Below, piece by piece: positions 11,416 through 23,194 of a stretch of DNA of 64,000 nt (the stretch's first letter is position 1; the number at the start of each line of letters is the position of its first letter). Under the pieces are notes generated by a model that saw only the letters and a list, made by a program, of their open reading frames with translations, was not told where the DNA came from and searched no databases. The translations under genes and the position numbers were made by a program. This stretch comes from Rachycentron canadum (Eukaryota; Chordata; Actinopteri; Carangiformes; Rachycentridae): positions 16,337,806 through 16,401,805 of the forward strand of contig CM076663.1 in assembly GCA_038496675.1 (NCBI GenBank), in the 5' to 3' direction.

Positions 11416-12080
11416 TCTAAACCAATGAAGGATTATGTTTTTTTGTGTCACTGATGTGAAAAAACTAATTCCACGAAATTGGATTAGAGATTTTTTGCAT
11501 GACATCAGCGCTAAGTTTTACCTTTTATCTCAGTGAGATCTCAGTGGCATACTTGCACAGCACACGTACTGTGCTCTGTTGGCCTGCTGCCACCTTGTTG
11601 TATTGACAGTAACAACAAATTTTTCTACCTCTTTGTTTGATAATGACCAGACACATAATTTGTGTAGTTGCCTTTCAGTGGAGCTCATTTCTGCTCTGAC
11701 AGTGGTATAAGCCAACAGCTCAGAGAGAGTGTTTTCTCAGCAGAGATTGCAGGTCTTTGTTTATGCAACAGTGTGTTGTACCCCCTTCCTAACCAAGGTG
11801 TGCCTGCCTGCTGTAAAACCACTTACACAATACCTGGCATCTGTCCAACCGCCTCTTTTATCGCTCCTTTTTCCTCTCCTCACCTGCCACTTTTTCTTCT
11901 CTCCTCCCCTCCTTTTCCAGAGAATTGCAGAATTGTTCCTGGCCAACAATCCATCACCTCTTTCTTTAAGTTTCCAGAGTCTCAGACTCATTCTTTCAGC
12001 ACAAGTTTAGTTCACAGGCTGATGGTGTTTGACCTCATCCACACGACTAAAAATATTTCCAGCCATATAATAACTGGAAA

Positions 12081-12088
12081 TGTGTGTG

Positions 12089-12137
<49 letters not shown>
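12081..12137 (+). repeat. (TG)n microsatellite
   Basis: TG array of about 57 bp with one GGGG interruption near its left end. Confidence 0.95.
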
Positions 12138-12139
<2 letters not shown>

Positions 12140-12772
12140 TATGAGTGTCCCACATTCCCTCATTCCAAACTGGGTCAGGCCTCAAGCTTACTGGGGACTT
12201 ACCATACAGTATGAGAGTCACACTGGTAGTAGAGATCACCGTGCAACTGGTGTCTGGCTTTTATAACCCTTCTGTGTTTGTTTTTTGTTCCTTCTGTTGA
12301 GCATTTAATTTTCTTTTTCCTACAATGATTTGTCCCCTTGTCCATCATCTCTGTAATTAAAAATACAGAAACAGCAGGAGTGATCTTTGAATAGGAAAAA
12401 AAAAAAAACTCTCTTCAGATGCTCTTTTTGTACTTCATGTGTGGTATGTTCTCATCATCGGTGCCCCAGTGAGTCCTGCCTGGCACCTCAAGGCACTGCT
12501 GAATCATTGCACATTTAAAGCTGAAAGCTTGCGCAATACAATGACATAAGGCTTCAGCCCCCTGAACTGCGCATACACACACTCGCAAGAAGTGGAGAAG
12601 TAGGGCAGCAGCCACGGTCACAAGGCTAATTAGTGATTTACGCACTGCGATGCATTGGATCTTCTATGGACACACACACACGCAAGCACATACACCGAGT
12701 GAACTCATTAGCTGCAGACAGTGAGCACAAAGAATCAACACAACAAACCTTTGAAATGGAAAACCTGGAACT

Positions 12773-12775
<3 letters not shown>

Positions 12776-12810
<35 letters not shown>
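12776..12810 (+). repeat. (TC)n microsatellite
   Basis: Pure CT/TC array of about 35 bp followed by ACACAG. Confidence 0.95.
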
Positions 12811-12815
<5 letters not shown>

Positions 12816-13274
12816 GTTGAGTTTCACGCCTTCTTAGGTATTTGATTTGATGACTGCTCCTTAGTGCTCTCCTGTGTGTGTAAGTGTTTGTATGTATAGC
12901 TGCATCAGTCAACAAGCCTCACAATAATTCACCCAGTTTCATCGCTCCATTTCTGTCTCTCCCTCTCTCTGTCAGTCCAATCCTGCTCTGTAGAGGCTCA
13001 GTAGCTGTATATGTTCACAGAGCACAAACTGTCCTATACATGAGGCCTGTGGTGGGGGAGCTGCAGGCTGACTTATGTAACACATGCTGCAGCCTATAGA
13101 TGCTTGTTGTCTGTGTCTGGCCTGTTTGCCATGGCGTTTGGCCTCTGCTATTGGCTTTATTGCATATTCTGCAGCCAATGTGTGCTTATCATCAATACTT
13201 TTCATGATTTATATCATTTTAAATTAAATTTCTTGGTTTTTGGTCTCTTGGGGAGACAAAAAAAAAAACGTTTA

Positions 13275-13531
13275 GATATTTTAGATATCTCAACAACTAT
13301 TGATGGTACTGATGTTCCCCTCAGAATAATTAACTTTCTTACTTACAAAGCTCATGACATTCCCATGAGCCTCGGCTGCACTTAGAGTTTAGTACCATGT
13401 AGCAAATGTAGCATGTTTATGCCAAATGTGGTGACATGGTAAACACTGTACCGGCAACATTTCATATCATATTAGCATTGTCATTGTTAGCACACTGTTA
13501 AGATTTAGCATGGCTGTAAATTAGTCTTGTT
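13275..13531 (+). repeat. Teleost dispersed repeat (ATATCTCAACAACTATTG type)
   Basis: The blocks atatctcaacaactattg, atgttcccctcagaataa, ctcatgacattcccatgagc, agcctcggctgcactt, tagcaaatgtagcatg, atattagcattgtcattgtt and gcatggctgtaaa occur in the order of a very abundant fish repeat I recall. Other copies lie at about 27.6-28.0 kb and 33.5-33.7 kb. Confidence 0.65.
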
Positions 13532-13574
13532 AAGCGTTTACAGAGTAAAATAATCATCAGTTGGTTAATTAATT

Positions 13575-13905
13575 TATGTATTGAAGGAATTGTTTGACAT
13601 TATGATAATCAGTTTGTAGACTGATAACACTTTCATGTCTTTCATGTCGTCATGTCATGTATTTGTGTGTGCCACAAATACAAAAAAGTGCAAAAGGGTA
13701 AAAGGGTAAAAACAACAATTCAAATTGTGTTCGTCTTACTGGAAAGAAGTCCCCTGAAGACACAGCTAAGCTAGTTGTTTCTCTGTTTTCATTCTCTATG
13801 CTAAGATAACGTCATATTTAGCATACGTTCATGAGATCGATATAAATCATCTCTTCAAACTCTTGGCATAAAAAGCAGATAAGAGTATTTCCAAAAATGT
13901 CAGTC
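13575..13905 (+). repeat. Teleost MITE-like repeat (TTGACATT…AAAATGTC ends)
   Basis: It starts gaaggaattgtttgacatt and ends gagtatttccaaaaatgtc, which are roughly complementary termini. The interior includes catgagatcgatataaatca and ctcttggcataaaaagcaga, matching a common fish repeat of the form tcatgagagtggtatcgatc…ctcggcaagaaagc. It abuts the previous repeat. Confidence 0.55.
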
Positions 13906-15274
13906 AGCCCTTGTGTGAGAAAACATTTTAAATCAGTCAAACCCTTGTTCTTATCCTGAATTTTCTCAGTTTGTCTGCCACTGATGCTAAACAGACAGCG
14001 TGTGTGTTGTTGGCCTCTCCACCGCACAGCTCTGCTGTAGTAGTGTGTCATCCAGTGACTGTGCGTCTAGGTAATTTGAAGTCCACTTAATCCTAATCTC
14101 TAATCCCATTTGACTAAACATTCTCTGCCATCTGGCCCTGGCGAGACAAAAAACACACTCACACGCACTAACACACACGCAGACAGACATGCAAGCAGCT
14201 AATCAGCTAGAGCGGCAGCTGCAGTCGAAGACGCTGTCGACTTGACTACAAAGAAGAGGCTTTATTTATGAAAACTGTCTTTTGCTAAAGAGCAGCTTGT
14301 TTATAGATAATACAGAGGGACAAACATTTGGCTTTGGCAAAATGTTAGACACCACATGGCTTTACAATCTCAGATCTGAAGTATGTGAAATGTGAAGGCC
14401 CAAGTTAAGAATGTTTTTGTGTGTTATTGTAGGAAAGAAAGGCAAAAGGTCAATTATCAGACTGCCAGCTACTGTGAAATTGATTTTTGTTTGAGCCTTA
14501 TCCTGAGTACAGAATATACAGAGAGCCCTTATTTGTGCCCTTTGACATTATTTTCAAATTCACAGTCTTTGAAATATTGAGTTGTTTGTATGTGTCCCCC
14601 TGCATGTGAGCTTCCTCTGTTCAGGGTCAGTGTTTTGCTGTCTATCAGGAAGAGGACAGACAATTCAAAACCTGTGTGTTGCACAACCGAGTGAGAAACA
14701 CAACACTGTCAGGTGTGACTCAATCAGATAAGAGAGCATTGCTCACATGTGTGTGCACACACAAGTTTGCTTTTTCCATGTTTCATATTAGCAATATAAT
14801 CAGAAACACATAGACACAGCACGAGTGCTCTATGCGCTCTCATGGTTGTGCGCATGTTGTGTGTGTTTGTGGTTTCCTCAGCACTAGTGTTATAACTGTG
14901 TGTTTGTACCTGTATGCATTATGGATTACACACACACACACAGCCAGAGATTCACAATGGGATGAGTGTATTGCAGCCTAATCCAGCCCAGAGATAATGT
15001 TTTATATATTTCAATACGGTGTGATGTTTGCATCCAGAGCCAAGTGCAGACCATTATTGATGTGTGTGTGTGGAGGGGGGGGGGTCTATAGGGACGAATG
15101 AGGTTCAATGAGTTCATGCAGCTCCCTCTCTCTCTTTTTGTAGCGCTGTCTGGCTCCTGTGGTGGCTGCCTCAAACGAAAAAGTGACAGAAGGAGGAGGA
15201 GAGGAAGAGATGTGATTAGATGTGAAAAGCCTTTAAGGAAAGTGGCATAGGTGCGGACTATGCATGGCTTCCAT

Positions 15275-15276
<2 letters not shown>

Positions 15277-15319
<43 letters not shown>

Positions 15320-15331
15320 CTCTCTCTCTCT
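15277..15331 (+). repeat. (TC)n microsatellite
   Basis: TC array of about 55 bp with a single CG interruption. Confidence 0.95.
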
Positions 15332-15765
15332 GCTGCATATTTCCTGCCTGGTTATGTAATGCGGGGGCTGTTCGGTACTTTTCTCTTCTTCTTCTACCCT
15401 CCCCAATCCAGATCATGACATGCCTTCCTGTTTTTCCAGCAACCCAGTGAACTCTTTTCCCAGGGCAACGCTTAGGAGGGCACATGCAAACACACAAACG
15501 CAAACACACAAACGCACACACACATAGCCCATACTCCATTGTCGTGTATTTTAAGTAATGTGCTTATTTTAGACAAAGCAGCTTACCCTTGATGTATTGT
15601 GTCTGGTGGGCTGCATAAATGTCATTGTCTCCCTCTTTACACTATTTGGGTTTGTGTGGGTGTTTGTGTGTTTTCTTCATTTATCTGTCAGTTCACTTGT
15701 TCTCACCTTTGCTCTCAGGCAGGAAATGGGTGTGCCAGCTCATAAAGGACCAACAAAGCTGTCTG

Positions 15766-15766
<1 letters not shown>

Positions 15767-15819
<53 letters not shown>
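15767..15819 (+). repeat. (TG)n microsatellite
   Basis: Pure TG array of about 53 bp. A second, short TG array follows at 15902-15922. Confidence 0.95.
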
Positions 15820-15820
<1 letters not shown>

Positions 15821-15960
15821 TGTCTGTGTTCATATTAATTGCATATGTGTTCACAGGGAGCAATGCACTCTCTGCAGTGTACTGTATGTGAGACAAAGAG
15901 GGTGTGTGTGTGTGTGTGTGTGGGTTTCACCATTGTCAGTGGCTTGAGCGCTGGAGCCGG

Positions 15961-16095
15961 CTTTTTCCCGCCAGTGCGGCGTTTTGTGGGCGGGGTTTTG
16001 GCTGCATTCAGCAGCAACAAAGAGCCACGGCTTCCCGCCCAATATGCAAATTGAGTCGAAATGGGCGTGACTGTGACCCGCCCCCTACTGCAGCA
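15961..16095. promoter_or_regulatory. GC-box / E2F / CCAAT / octamer cluster
   Basis: Within 135 bp there are TTTCCCGCC (15964-15972, E2F-like), GTGGGCGGGG (15986-15995, GC box), CCAAT (16039-16043), the octamer ATGCAAAT (16044-16051) and a GACCCGCCCCC block (16075-16085). The surroundings are AT-rich and TG-repeat rich, so the CpG and GC content stands out. No gene is recognisable on either side within 4 kb; it could drive a non-coding RNA, be an enhancer, or be chance. Confidence 0.35.
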
Positions 16096-17837
16096 CTTAA
16101 CTCTGTCGCTGCCAGTCAGTGCAGCCAGGCTGTGTGTACATGGATGTGTAAAGTTATGACAGTTTAATTCATGTTAATAATTATGATGTGTCACGATTTA
16201 CCACTACACCATATAACATGCACAGAAGTATAGCATCCATGGCTGTTAACCTACAGCGGAGACCAAATAAAATGTTTGCATGATGAGTGTCTCAAAACTA
16301 GATAAACACAGCCTAACTATTAAAAAATAAAGGTGAACTATAATCAGTCATTTTTATGTTCACAGTAACATGTACTGAAGAACCCACAGAAAATCATCAC
16401 ACATCTCAACATCTATACAGAGCGTTGTAGTGTTTTTTAGCTAACTGTTTTGGGCACTGTTTGGCTCTAATCAGCAGTGTTTTGCATCATTTGTTCACTT
16501 TCTCCCTGTTGGTAAACCAGTTGTTTCTCACAATGTGCAACAACAGTAGCCCTTTAACTTCTGTAAACCACTGCCACTTTCAAATTATTGTTTTTTCTGA
16601 GATTTGTTTTACCTTGTTTTCCTCCTCAAGATGTTTCTCCACTGTCCACATATGTCATTTTCTCCAGCTGTGAACAGCTTCTCCATTTCCATTGTGCACT
16701 AACAATATTGTCCAGCCACAGTGCGCTCAAAAGTGTTTTGACTTTTTCTCTGTCAATGTTTATCCTGCATATCTCTTCTCCTACGGAGACTGGCTTTCTT
16801 ACCTTAAGCAATGATAAGTGAAATTATTTCCTTTCATGGATGCAATAGCTCTATAGCTAAATGATAAGTTTCAGATTTAACTCTTAGATTGAATCTTCTG
16901 CCACAAAACACATTTTTTGTGCACATAAAAGCATCCAAACTGTGGCTACTTCAGTTTCATTGTGTTACTGATATTTTCTACAGGTATTGTAAAACAGACG
17001 TGTGTGTTCACCTGTGTGTAATAGCACATGACTGACTCGTGTTTTAACCGTTATGCAACCCAGCGTAACATTAGGAGGCATGTAGACCGACAACATCCTC
17101 TTCAGCCTATTTCTAACAAAGGGTCCTTTTATATGAAGAAGCTGTGTGCTTCAACATGCTAAGCAGCAGGCAGGATGGGGGACTCAACATGGTCTCACAC
17201 ACCCCATACACTGCCCAGATTCACACTCACTGTACTTTGCACTGTACACTTTGTACATAAATGTTTGTTGCTCTTGTCTATCTGTTACAAATTGTGTCCA
17301 TGAATCTCATATCTGCTGCAGAATCATGACGATTCCTCAGCTTGATGCATGAGAAACTTCAGCGTTATGCAGCACCCAGCGGTCTGTCCGCAGGCATACA
17401 GCATGTGTGATATTTGATCGAAGGCACTGAAGTTATGTAATACTCTATTGATTCTATAACAAGCACGGTAATGCACTTGGTTTTTTCTACAGGTACTAGT
17501 AATTTCATGCTTGAAAAAATGAGGTTCTGTAAACTACAGTATTTATAGATAACCCCTGTTGTTCCTAAGATATTGGGTAATTGATTTTAAAGTGTGTACA
17601 TGAATGGCTCAGATGTGTTTTGCTCCATATCATCTTTAGGTTCTCATTCAGAAAACACACATCACATTGTGAAATACATATATTACATTCAGGCACTCAG
17701 CTGAATTGCCCACATACTGTACATTGTCGGGATTTCTAGCACAGCTCCACCTTCTAATGTCCACAGAGAAGAGGATAAAGTCTGAAGACAGCAAAACTTG
17801 TAGCATTAAGTATTTATTACAAACTTATACTCAACTT

Positions 17838-18088
17838 TTTCACATCAAGGACCCCTAAGCTGCCACAAATTAGACCACAGACCCCATTTGTTAAGATTTT
17901 TGCTTTTAGATAGTTTATATAGTTTTATTACATAAAGTGTATATGTACTGTTAAAGTTTGAAACCCACGACTAAAACACATTCTGTCATTATGTTACTTG
18001 TGTCCACTTTTTGTGGTGAATCCTCTGGAAAGCCCCCAAGGACTTCTGGAGGTCCCCGGACCCCACTTAGAGAACCACTGGTCTAAAG
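17838..18088 (+). repeat. Dispersed repeat (AAGGACCCCTAA…GAGAACCACTGGTCT type)
   Basis: The blocks catcaaggacccctaagctg, agaccacagacccca, gtggtgaatcctctgga, gaggtccccggacccca and agaaccactggtct match a vertebrate interspersed repeat I recall from fish genomes. Class uncertain. Confidence 0.5.
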
Positions 18089-18946
18089 AACAACTTCTTT
18101 GTAGATGACCCTGATGTGAGGCCACAAACTAAAATGCTTTAGCCTCACAATGAAGTTGTTCATACATCAAGTGCTGGTGGAGTTTTGACCTCCTCTGCAG
18201 ACATATGTCGTGAGTCTGGTGATTTTGGATTGAAATTACATGAATGGCAACATTCAGTCAACTTCATTCATTCCCTTTAGCTAAAGCCACCAAACGGCCA
18301 ACATTCAACAAGAACAAAGTGTCACAGGATAGTTAAATTACCACAGAATCCTTCATTTCATTATCACAGATACACACAGACTTGTTAAAATGCAGAAACA
18401 AATGTTGCTCAGCACATTTGCACAGTGCAGGTTGTGCAGAGCAGCAGTTGGTAACCAGCAGTAACGACTCCCGGGCGAATTTACATTGTGGCTAGCAAGA
18501 GAATAATGACTGTGTGCTGATATGAAGGATGTGAGGAGTGGTGTGTTCAGTAGTTAGTGTGTGAGTGGGAGACAAAGAGGGAAAAAAGAGACTGTTTATC
18601 GTTGTGTGTGTGTGTGTGGGTGTGTGGGTGTGGGAGGATGGAGGAGGTGTGTGGGGAGGCTCAAAGTTTTAGTGAAAGGCGGGAGAGGGAAGCCAGTGGA
18701 GGGAAACCACTGAATGTGTATCACACACACGCAGTCCGGCTGATAAGGTGTTCCCACCTCAGGACAGTTAAGTGGTTAATAGCTGATCCGTTTGAGTTGC
18801 GTTAAGAGGAAAGAGAGTGAAAGCATTTAAGAGGGGAATTTGCAAAGAAATTTTAGGGGAACTTTAAGATAATGTGAGCCTTTCACTGTTTCAATAATCC
18901 AACCAAAAAGAAAATTTCCCTACTCATGACTTGTTTGCTCTGCAGG

Positions 18947-18948
<2 letters not shown>

Positions 18949-18980
<32 letters not shown>
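18949..18980 (+). repeat. Poly-T tract (32 bp)
   Basis: Pure T run. On the - strand it is an A32 that could be the tail of an old retroposon, but no retroposon body was recognised. Confidence 0.9.
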
Positions 18981-18984
<4 letters not shown>

Positions 18985-21206
18985 GATCACAACTTGAATT
19001 GATTTTTATACAAACACTGCCTCCTCAGTTGTCCACTGCTGCTGTAGTGGAGGTTTCTACCACTGTTACAATAGTCTAAAACCTTTTGTATATATTTAAT
19101 TTCAAAATTGCTGTCAATTACTTCTTTATTGAAACTTAGTGTGTCCCAGACTATTGACAAGGTGTGGGTCAGGTGCTAACCCACGAATAACTCCACATGT
19201 CTGGTTTTTAATGAGTTTTGTTTCCCATGGTGGTCTGAATGCTGTTTCAGAGGCTTAAGCACCTTGACAAGAATAAAGGTCAGCAGAAAACACTTACAGC
19301 ATGTTGTCTTTGGCACAAAAGGGAAAATTTACAGTTAATTCCATTTAAAAGAAGTCTACATCAACCTCAGTGCATTCAATTTTCTGTCGCTCCAGAAACT
19401 CATGTCACATGAGTCTAATTTAATTCTGTTATTGCACATTTTACATTGTCTGTTGAAAAACGGTCAATAACTGACGTTTGTTGGGATTAACACAGCTCTG
19501 GATTTGAATTCATGCCACAAGGGAAGTAAAGTCAGACACTGGTTCCTTATTTATTACATGACAGTTAGGGCACAATGCCAAAGCCAGACCTGTGGATACT
19601 GGTCTACACCCTTCATACACTCACATATGCACACAATCCTCTTCCTTTCCAAATAATGAGATACCATATTTGCCTATGATCTTTTTCCTTTTGTATTCAG
19701 ATCACTCTTTATGGGGTGTGTGTGCTCTTGCTTACACCTGCTTCTTTCCCTCTCTATAAGCTGCGGTTGCATTTTGCCCTATAAGATGGTACAGTGTCTG
19801 CCTGCTGCTCTCTTTTCCATATATAACTTGTGACAGGCTCTCCTGTGTGTCCCTGCCCTACTTTACACCTTCCAGCAATCACACTGCACCATACAGTCAG
19901 ACAGGATTTACATCTGAGTATAACCGTCACTATGACTGGCAGCAAATCTATGAAACTATTGAACATATTTAAGTAGTCAAATTATTAAACAATGCTGCTT
20001 GTTTAGAACAGCAGGAGAATTCCATAGTTAATGACCTAACACTTAATTATAGCTATTATCTCATTACATAAGTCAGTCTGTCCTCTTGGGTAAAGTAGGC
20101 TGCTTCTGTTTTGAGCCATATAAAAACAGGTTACTCATCTATTTATCTTCCGTGGCTTGTGTTGCAGCCGTTTTGTAAAGTGATCATTTGCTGCCCCCTT
20201 GCGGTGAGACAGGGAACATGACTGAAGCATCCAGAGACAGGGGGAACACACTGTACTGTCAACAGCCTGGTGGCTTAAAACCACCAGAATAATAGTCATG
20301 TTTAAGTCAGTGCCAGCAATGTCAGGCTGGATGGTAAAGCACAACTGATGCTAAAGCACGATGCTTCAGTGTTGTAAACGTCACTGTGGGCTATCATGTA
20401 TTTCACTTTAGTTGATAATTGGACTGCAATGCACTGCACTTACTCTTACTTTATATATTCTATGTTGATCACTTTCTACATCACTAGCTCCGAACCTTGT
20501 TTTTCCTACGAAACAAACAAATGTGCAGTTGTGACCCCTCAAAAGTTGTATGTCGACGGTATGAGCTCTGTTTTCCATATTATATTATATCATTTTATAT
20601 ATTATATCATTTTAGTTTCTTTTTCTTAGTTTTTTTTTCTGTTGAAGAATTAAATTCTTTCTTGTGTGTTTGCTTGCAGTCAATCTTGATCTTAGTTTGA
20701 GTTGATCTACTCTTTGCAAACCTCCACACTTCACCACCCTCACATGGAGTTGCACCATTGCCATCATTTAAACCACTTCACAACCTTTTTGCTTTTGACG
20801 GTTTGATGTCAATTTAAAAAAATGAGCTGCCATTGAATGTCCATGTTGTTGTGATGTTGCGTGAGTTCTGTTGGCTGATCTAGAGCCAGAAAGGATAAAG
20901 CCTCAGCAGGCCTGTAAAGTCAAAACTTATTTGGTATGAATTTGTGGATCAGGCAGTGAACTGCTATTGTGTAATATAAATATTATGAGAGTTGCATGTT
21001 AAGCTCAAGCAGTTGGAGGCAATGCTTTGTATGAAAGATCAGGATTCACTCTCATACTTGTAGAGATGGTGTCTATTAGCAAACCAGCTCAAACTACCTG
21101 CACCACCGCCTTAAATCAGGTTGCATGAACGATTGAATGAATGTGGACAGATCATCTATATCTACACAGACACACAACATCAGTAGTTAATGTAATAAAT
21201 GACAAG

Positions 21207-21212
21207 TTTATT
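21207..21212 (-). terminator. Candidate CYRI polyadenylation signal
   Basis: TTTATT on the + strand reads AATAAA on the - strand, with GT-rich sequence close by. Confidence 0.45.
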
Positions 21213-23130
21213 GTTGCACAAAATGTACAAAATAACAAGCAAATGGACAGCCCCTACCCCCCATGATGTCCCACCCCTCCCTCTGGTTCTTTCGCCATAA
21301 TGAAGCTGAATTTCTGAAACCTATGACTACGGCAAGTCCGATGGTCCAAGCCAAACGCATGGTAATTCTGAGAGACAACACATACCCAATTTCAGCATCA
21401 CTGAACAATTAAAAATGAATAAAAACACCTGTACACATTTCTGTCAGAACTTTTACAACATGCCATCTATATATTTATACAGAATATGCTTGTGCGCATA
21501 CCCCTGTATAGAAAATATATTATAAGATCAAATTAAATTAGACTAAGGGCTATAGACATCCAAAGTACAGCACTTCTTTTTAATCTCCTTTTGAATCTTT
21601 TTTGTTTTCATTTTTATTTCCCACTTATTTAAAGACTTTATCAACCTCTTACTAAAAGAAAGAACTCTAGTTGAATGCAGATGTCGATGTTTGCTGTATT
21701 TTTCCTTGAGGACCCAAGCTGACCATGTAGATGCCTGTTGAGAAAAGCCTCGCATATTTACACTGGAACACTCAGATCTCTCTCTTAAAATGCGTGTGTG
21801 CGAATTTCATCCCTCTCTGACTTCACCTTCATGTTTCTAATCCTATCCTTAAAATGATGATCAGTGATGTTTCTCACAACCGCAGGACTCCATCCCCTCA
21901 AAACCCCTCCTCCTTGAGCCTGGCGTGATGATGTAATAAGAGCATAAACCAATCAGCTTTGGCACTGGGTGAAGAAGTAAGTGTGCTGTGGTTTCCTAGA
22001 ATGCCTTTCTTGGATCTTAAGACATTAAAAATTGTTTTTGTCCCGATTTGTGCACCAATGTGTAACCACAGAAAAGCTGAATGCTGATCTGCTGTTCTCA
22101 GAATATGAGGTTTGACATTTTAGTGCAAAAATAGGGATGAAGAAACCACTGTTGTCCTGCCAAATAATATCTAACAAGCTAGTACTGTGATATCTAAACC
22201 ACATTAGCACCATGGAGAGAGAGAGAAAGAGTGAACGACATTGTTCAAGTAAAACCAGACGACTCAGATGTTTTGTGCTGGAACATGTACAGCGTTAAGG
22301 GCACGTACACTATGTGGATGGATGTTTTTGTGCCAAGGAAAAAAAAAAAACCCACCTCTGTCATGGCTTGACTGGGTGGGAAGGAGGTAGGGGGTGATGG
22401 GCAATAAGAAATCAGGGTGATGATGGAGGCACCCTAACCACACTGAGCTTCCTTTCCTTCAGCTGCACTGATGTAGAAAAGAAATGAAACAGGTGGAAGC
22501 AAATCTCCGGAGTGTATCCATCACATTGCTTCATAATTCCCCTGTGGGTGGAGATCAGTGCAGATGAGGGAGACAGAGGCCATGTCATGCCACTACATCT
22601 GCTGAGTGTGCGTGAGGGGCCGCAGGGAACGTATCTGGGAATCAGTTTGGGATCAGATTTCTGGGAAAAGGAGATGACGTTGTTTTCAAAGTGTGTGCAA
22701 AAATACTTGTCAGACTACTGCTGGAACACAAACCCTTTTTTTTTTTTTTTTTTTTGTACATTTTCACTTTGCTTCAGTTCTGACCTTAAAATTTCCAATA
22801 TAGCTTCCTCTTTAATCCTACCTACTTTGCATCTGCTGAATGTGTTTCACTTGTTTTAATATATATCTATATTTTCTTTTCTGTTTTTTTTCTCTTTTCT
22901 TACTTTACAAAATGAGAGACAGAATGATGGACAGCTGACAATATATATAATTATTTTCCTCTTCTTATTATCATCAGGTTGCTCTTAACCTGGAGATGAT
23001 TTTCTTTGTTCATTGTAAACAAACAGGTTTATCAGCCACTGGCGTTTGTTTCCTTCTCCTCTTCTTTTTCCTCCTTCTTCAAGTGCACTCCTTCTTTCCT
23101 CCCTCTCTCCACTACTCTCCTCTTTTTTTT
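21207..23130 (-). other. Probable 3' UTR of the CYRI-family gene
   Basis: This stretch lies between the CYRI stop codon and the first strong AATAAA on the - strand. It is AT-rich and has no coding exon. It contains a T20 run at 22736-22755, which would be an internal A20 in the mRNA. A 1.9-kb UTR is plausible but its end is inferred. Confidence 0.55.
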
Positions 23131-23194
23131 TCATTGCAGGAGGGCCCTGATTTGTTTGGAGGTGCTGTCATCGTTTAGATGCCGTGTTGTATAC
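23131..23194 (-). CDS. cyri-like: CYRI terminal coding exon
   Basis: The acceptor cttgttcag precedes G-TAT. It encodes YTTRHLNDDSTSKQIRALLQ and ends at TGA (23133-23131). The split Arg codon joins AG from the previous exon. Confidence 0.95.

Larger units (their letters stand above)
11416..21206. other. Intergenic region between convergent trit1 and the CYRI gene
   Basis: No exon was recognised on either strand. The region contains TG, TC and poly-T tracts, three dispersed-repeat copies and one GC-box/E2F/octamer cluster at about 16.0 kb, listed separately. I looked for mycl, the human neighbour of TRIT1, and saw no MYC box or bHLH-Zip coding sequence. Confidence 0.6.

Noticed and set aside
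11416..21206. Possible mycl gene beside trit1
   Set aside because: No MYC box, bHLH or leucine-zipper coding sequence was seen on either strand; in human MYCL lies on the other (5') side of TRIT1.
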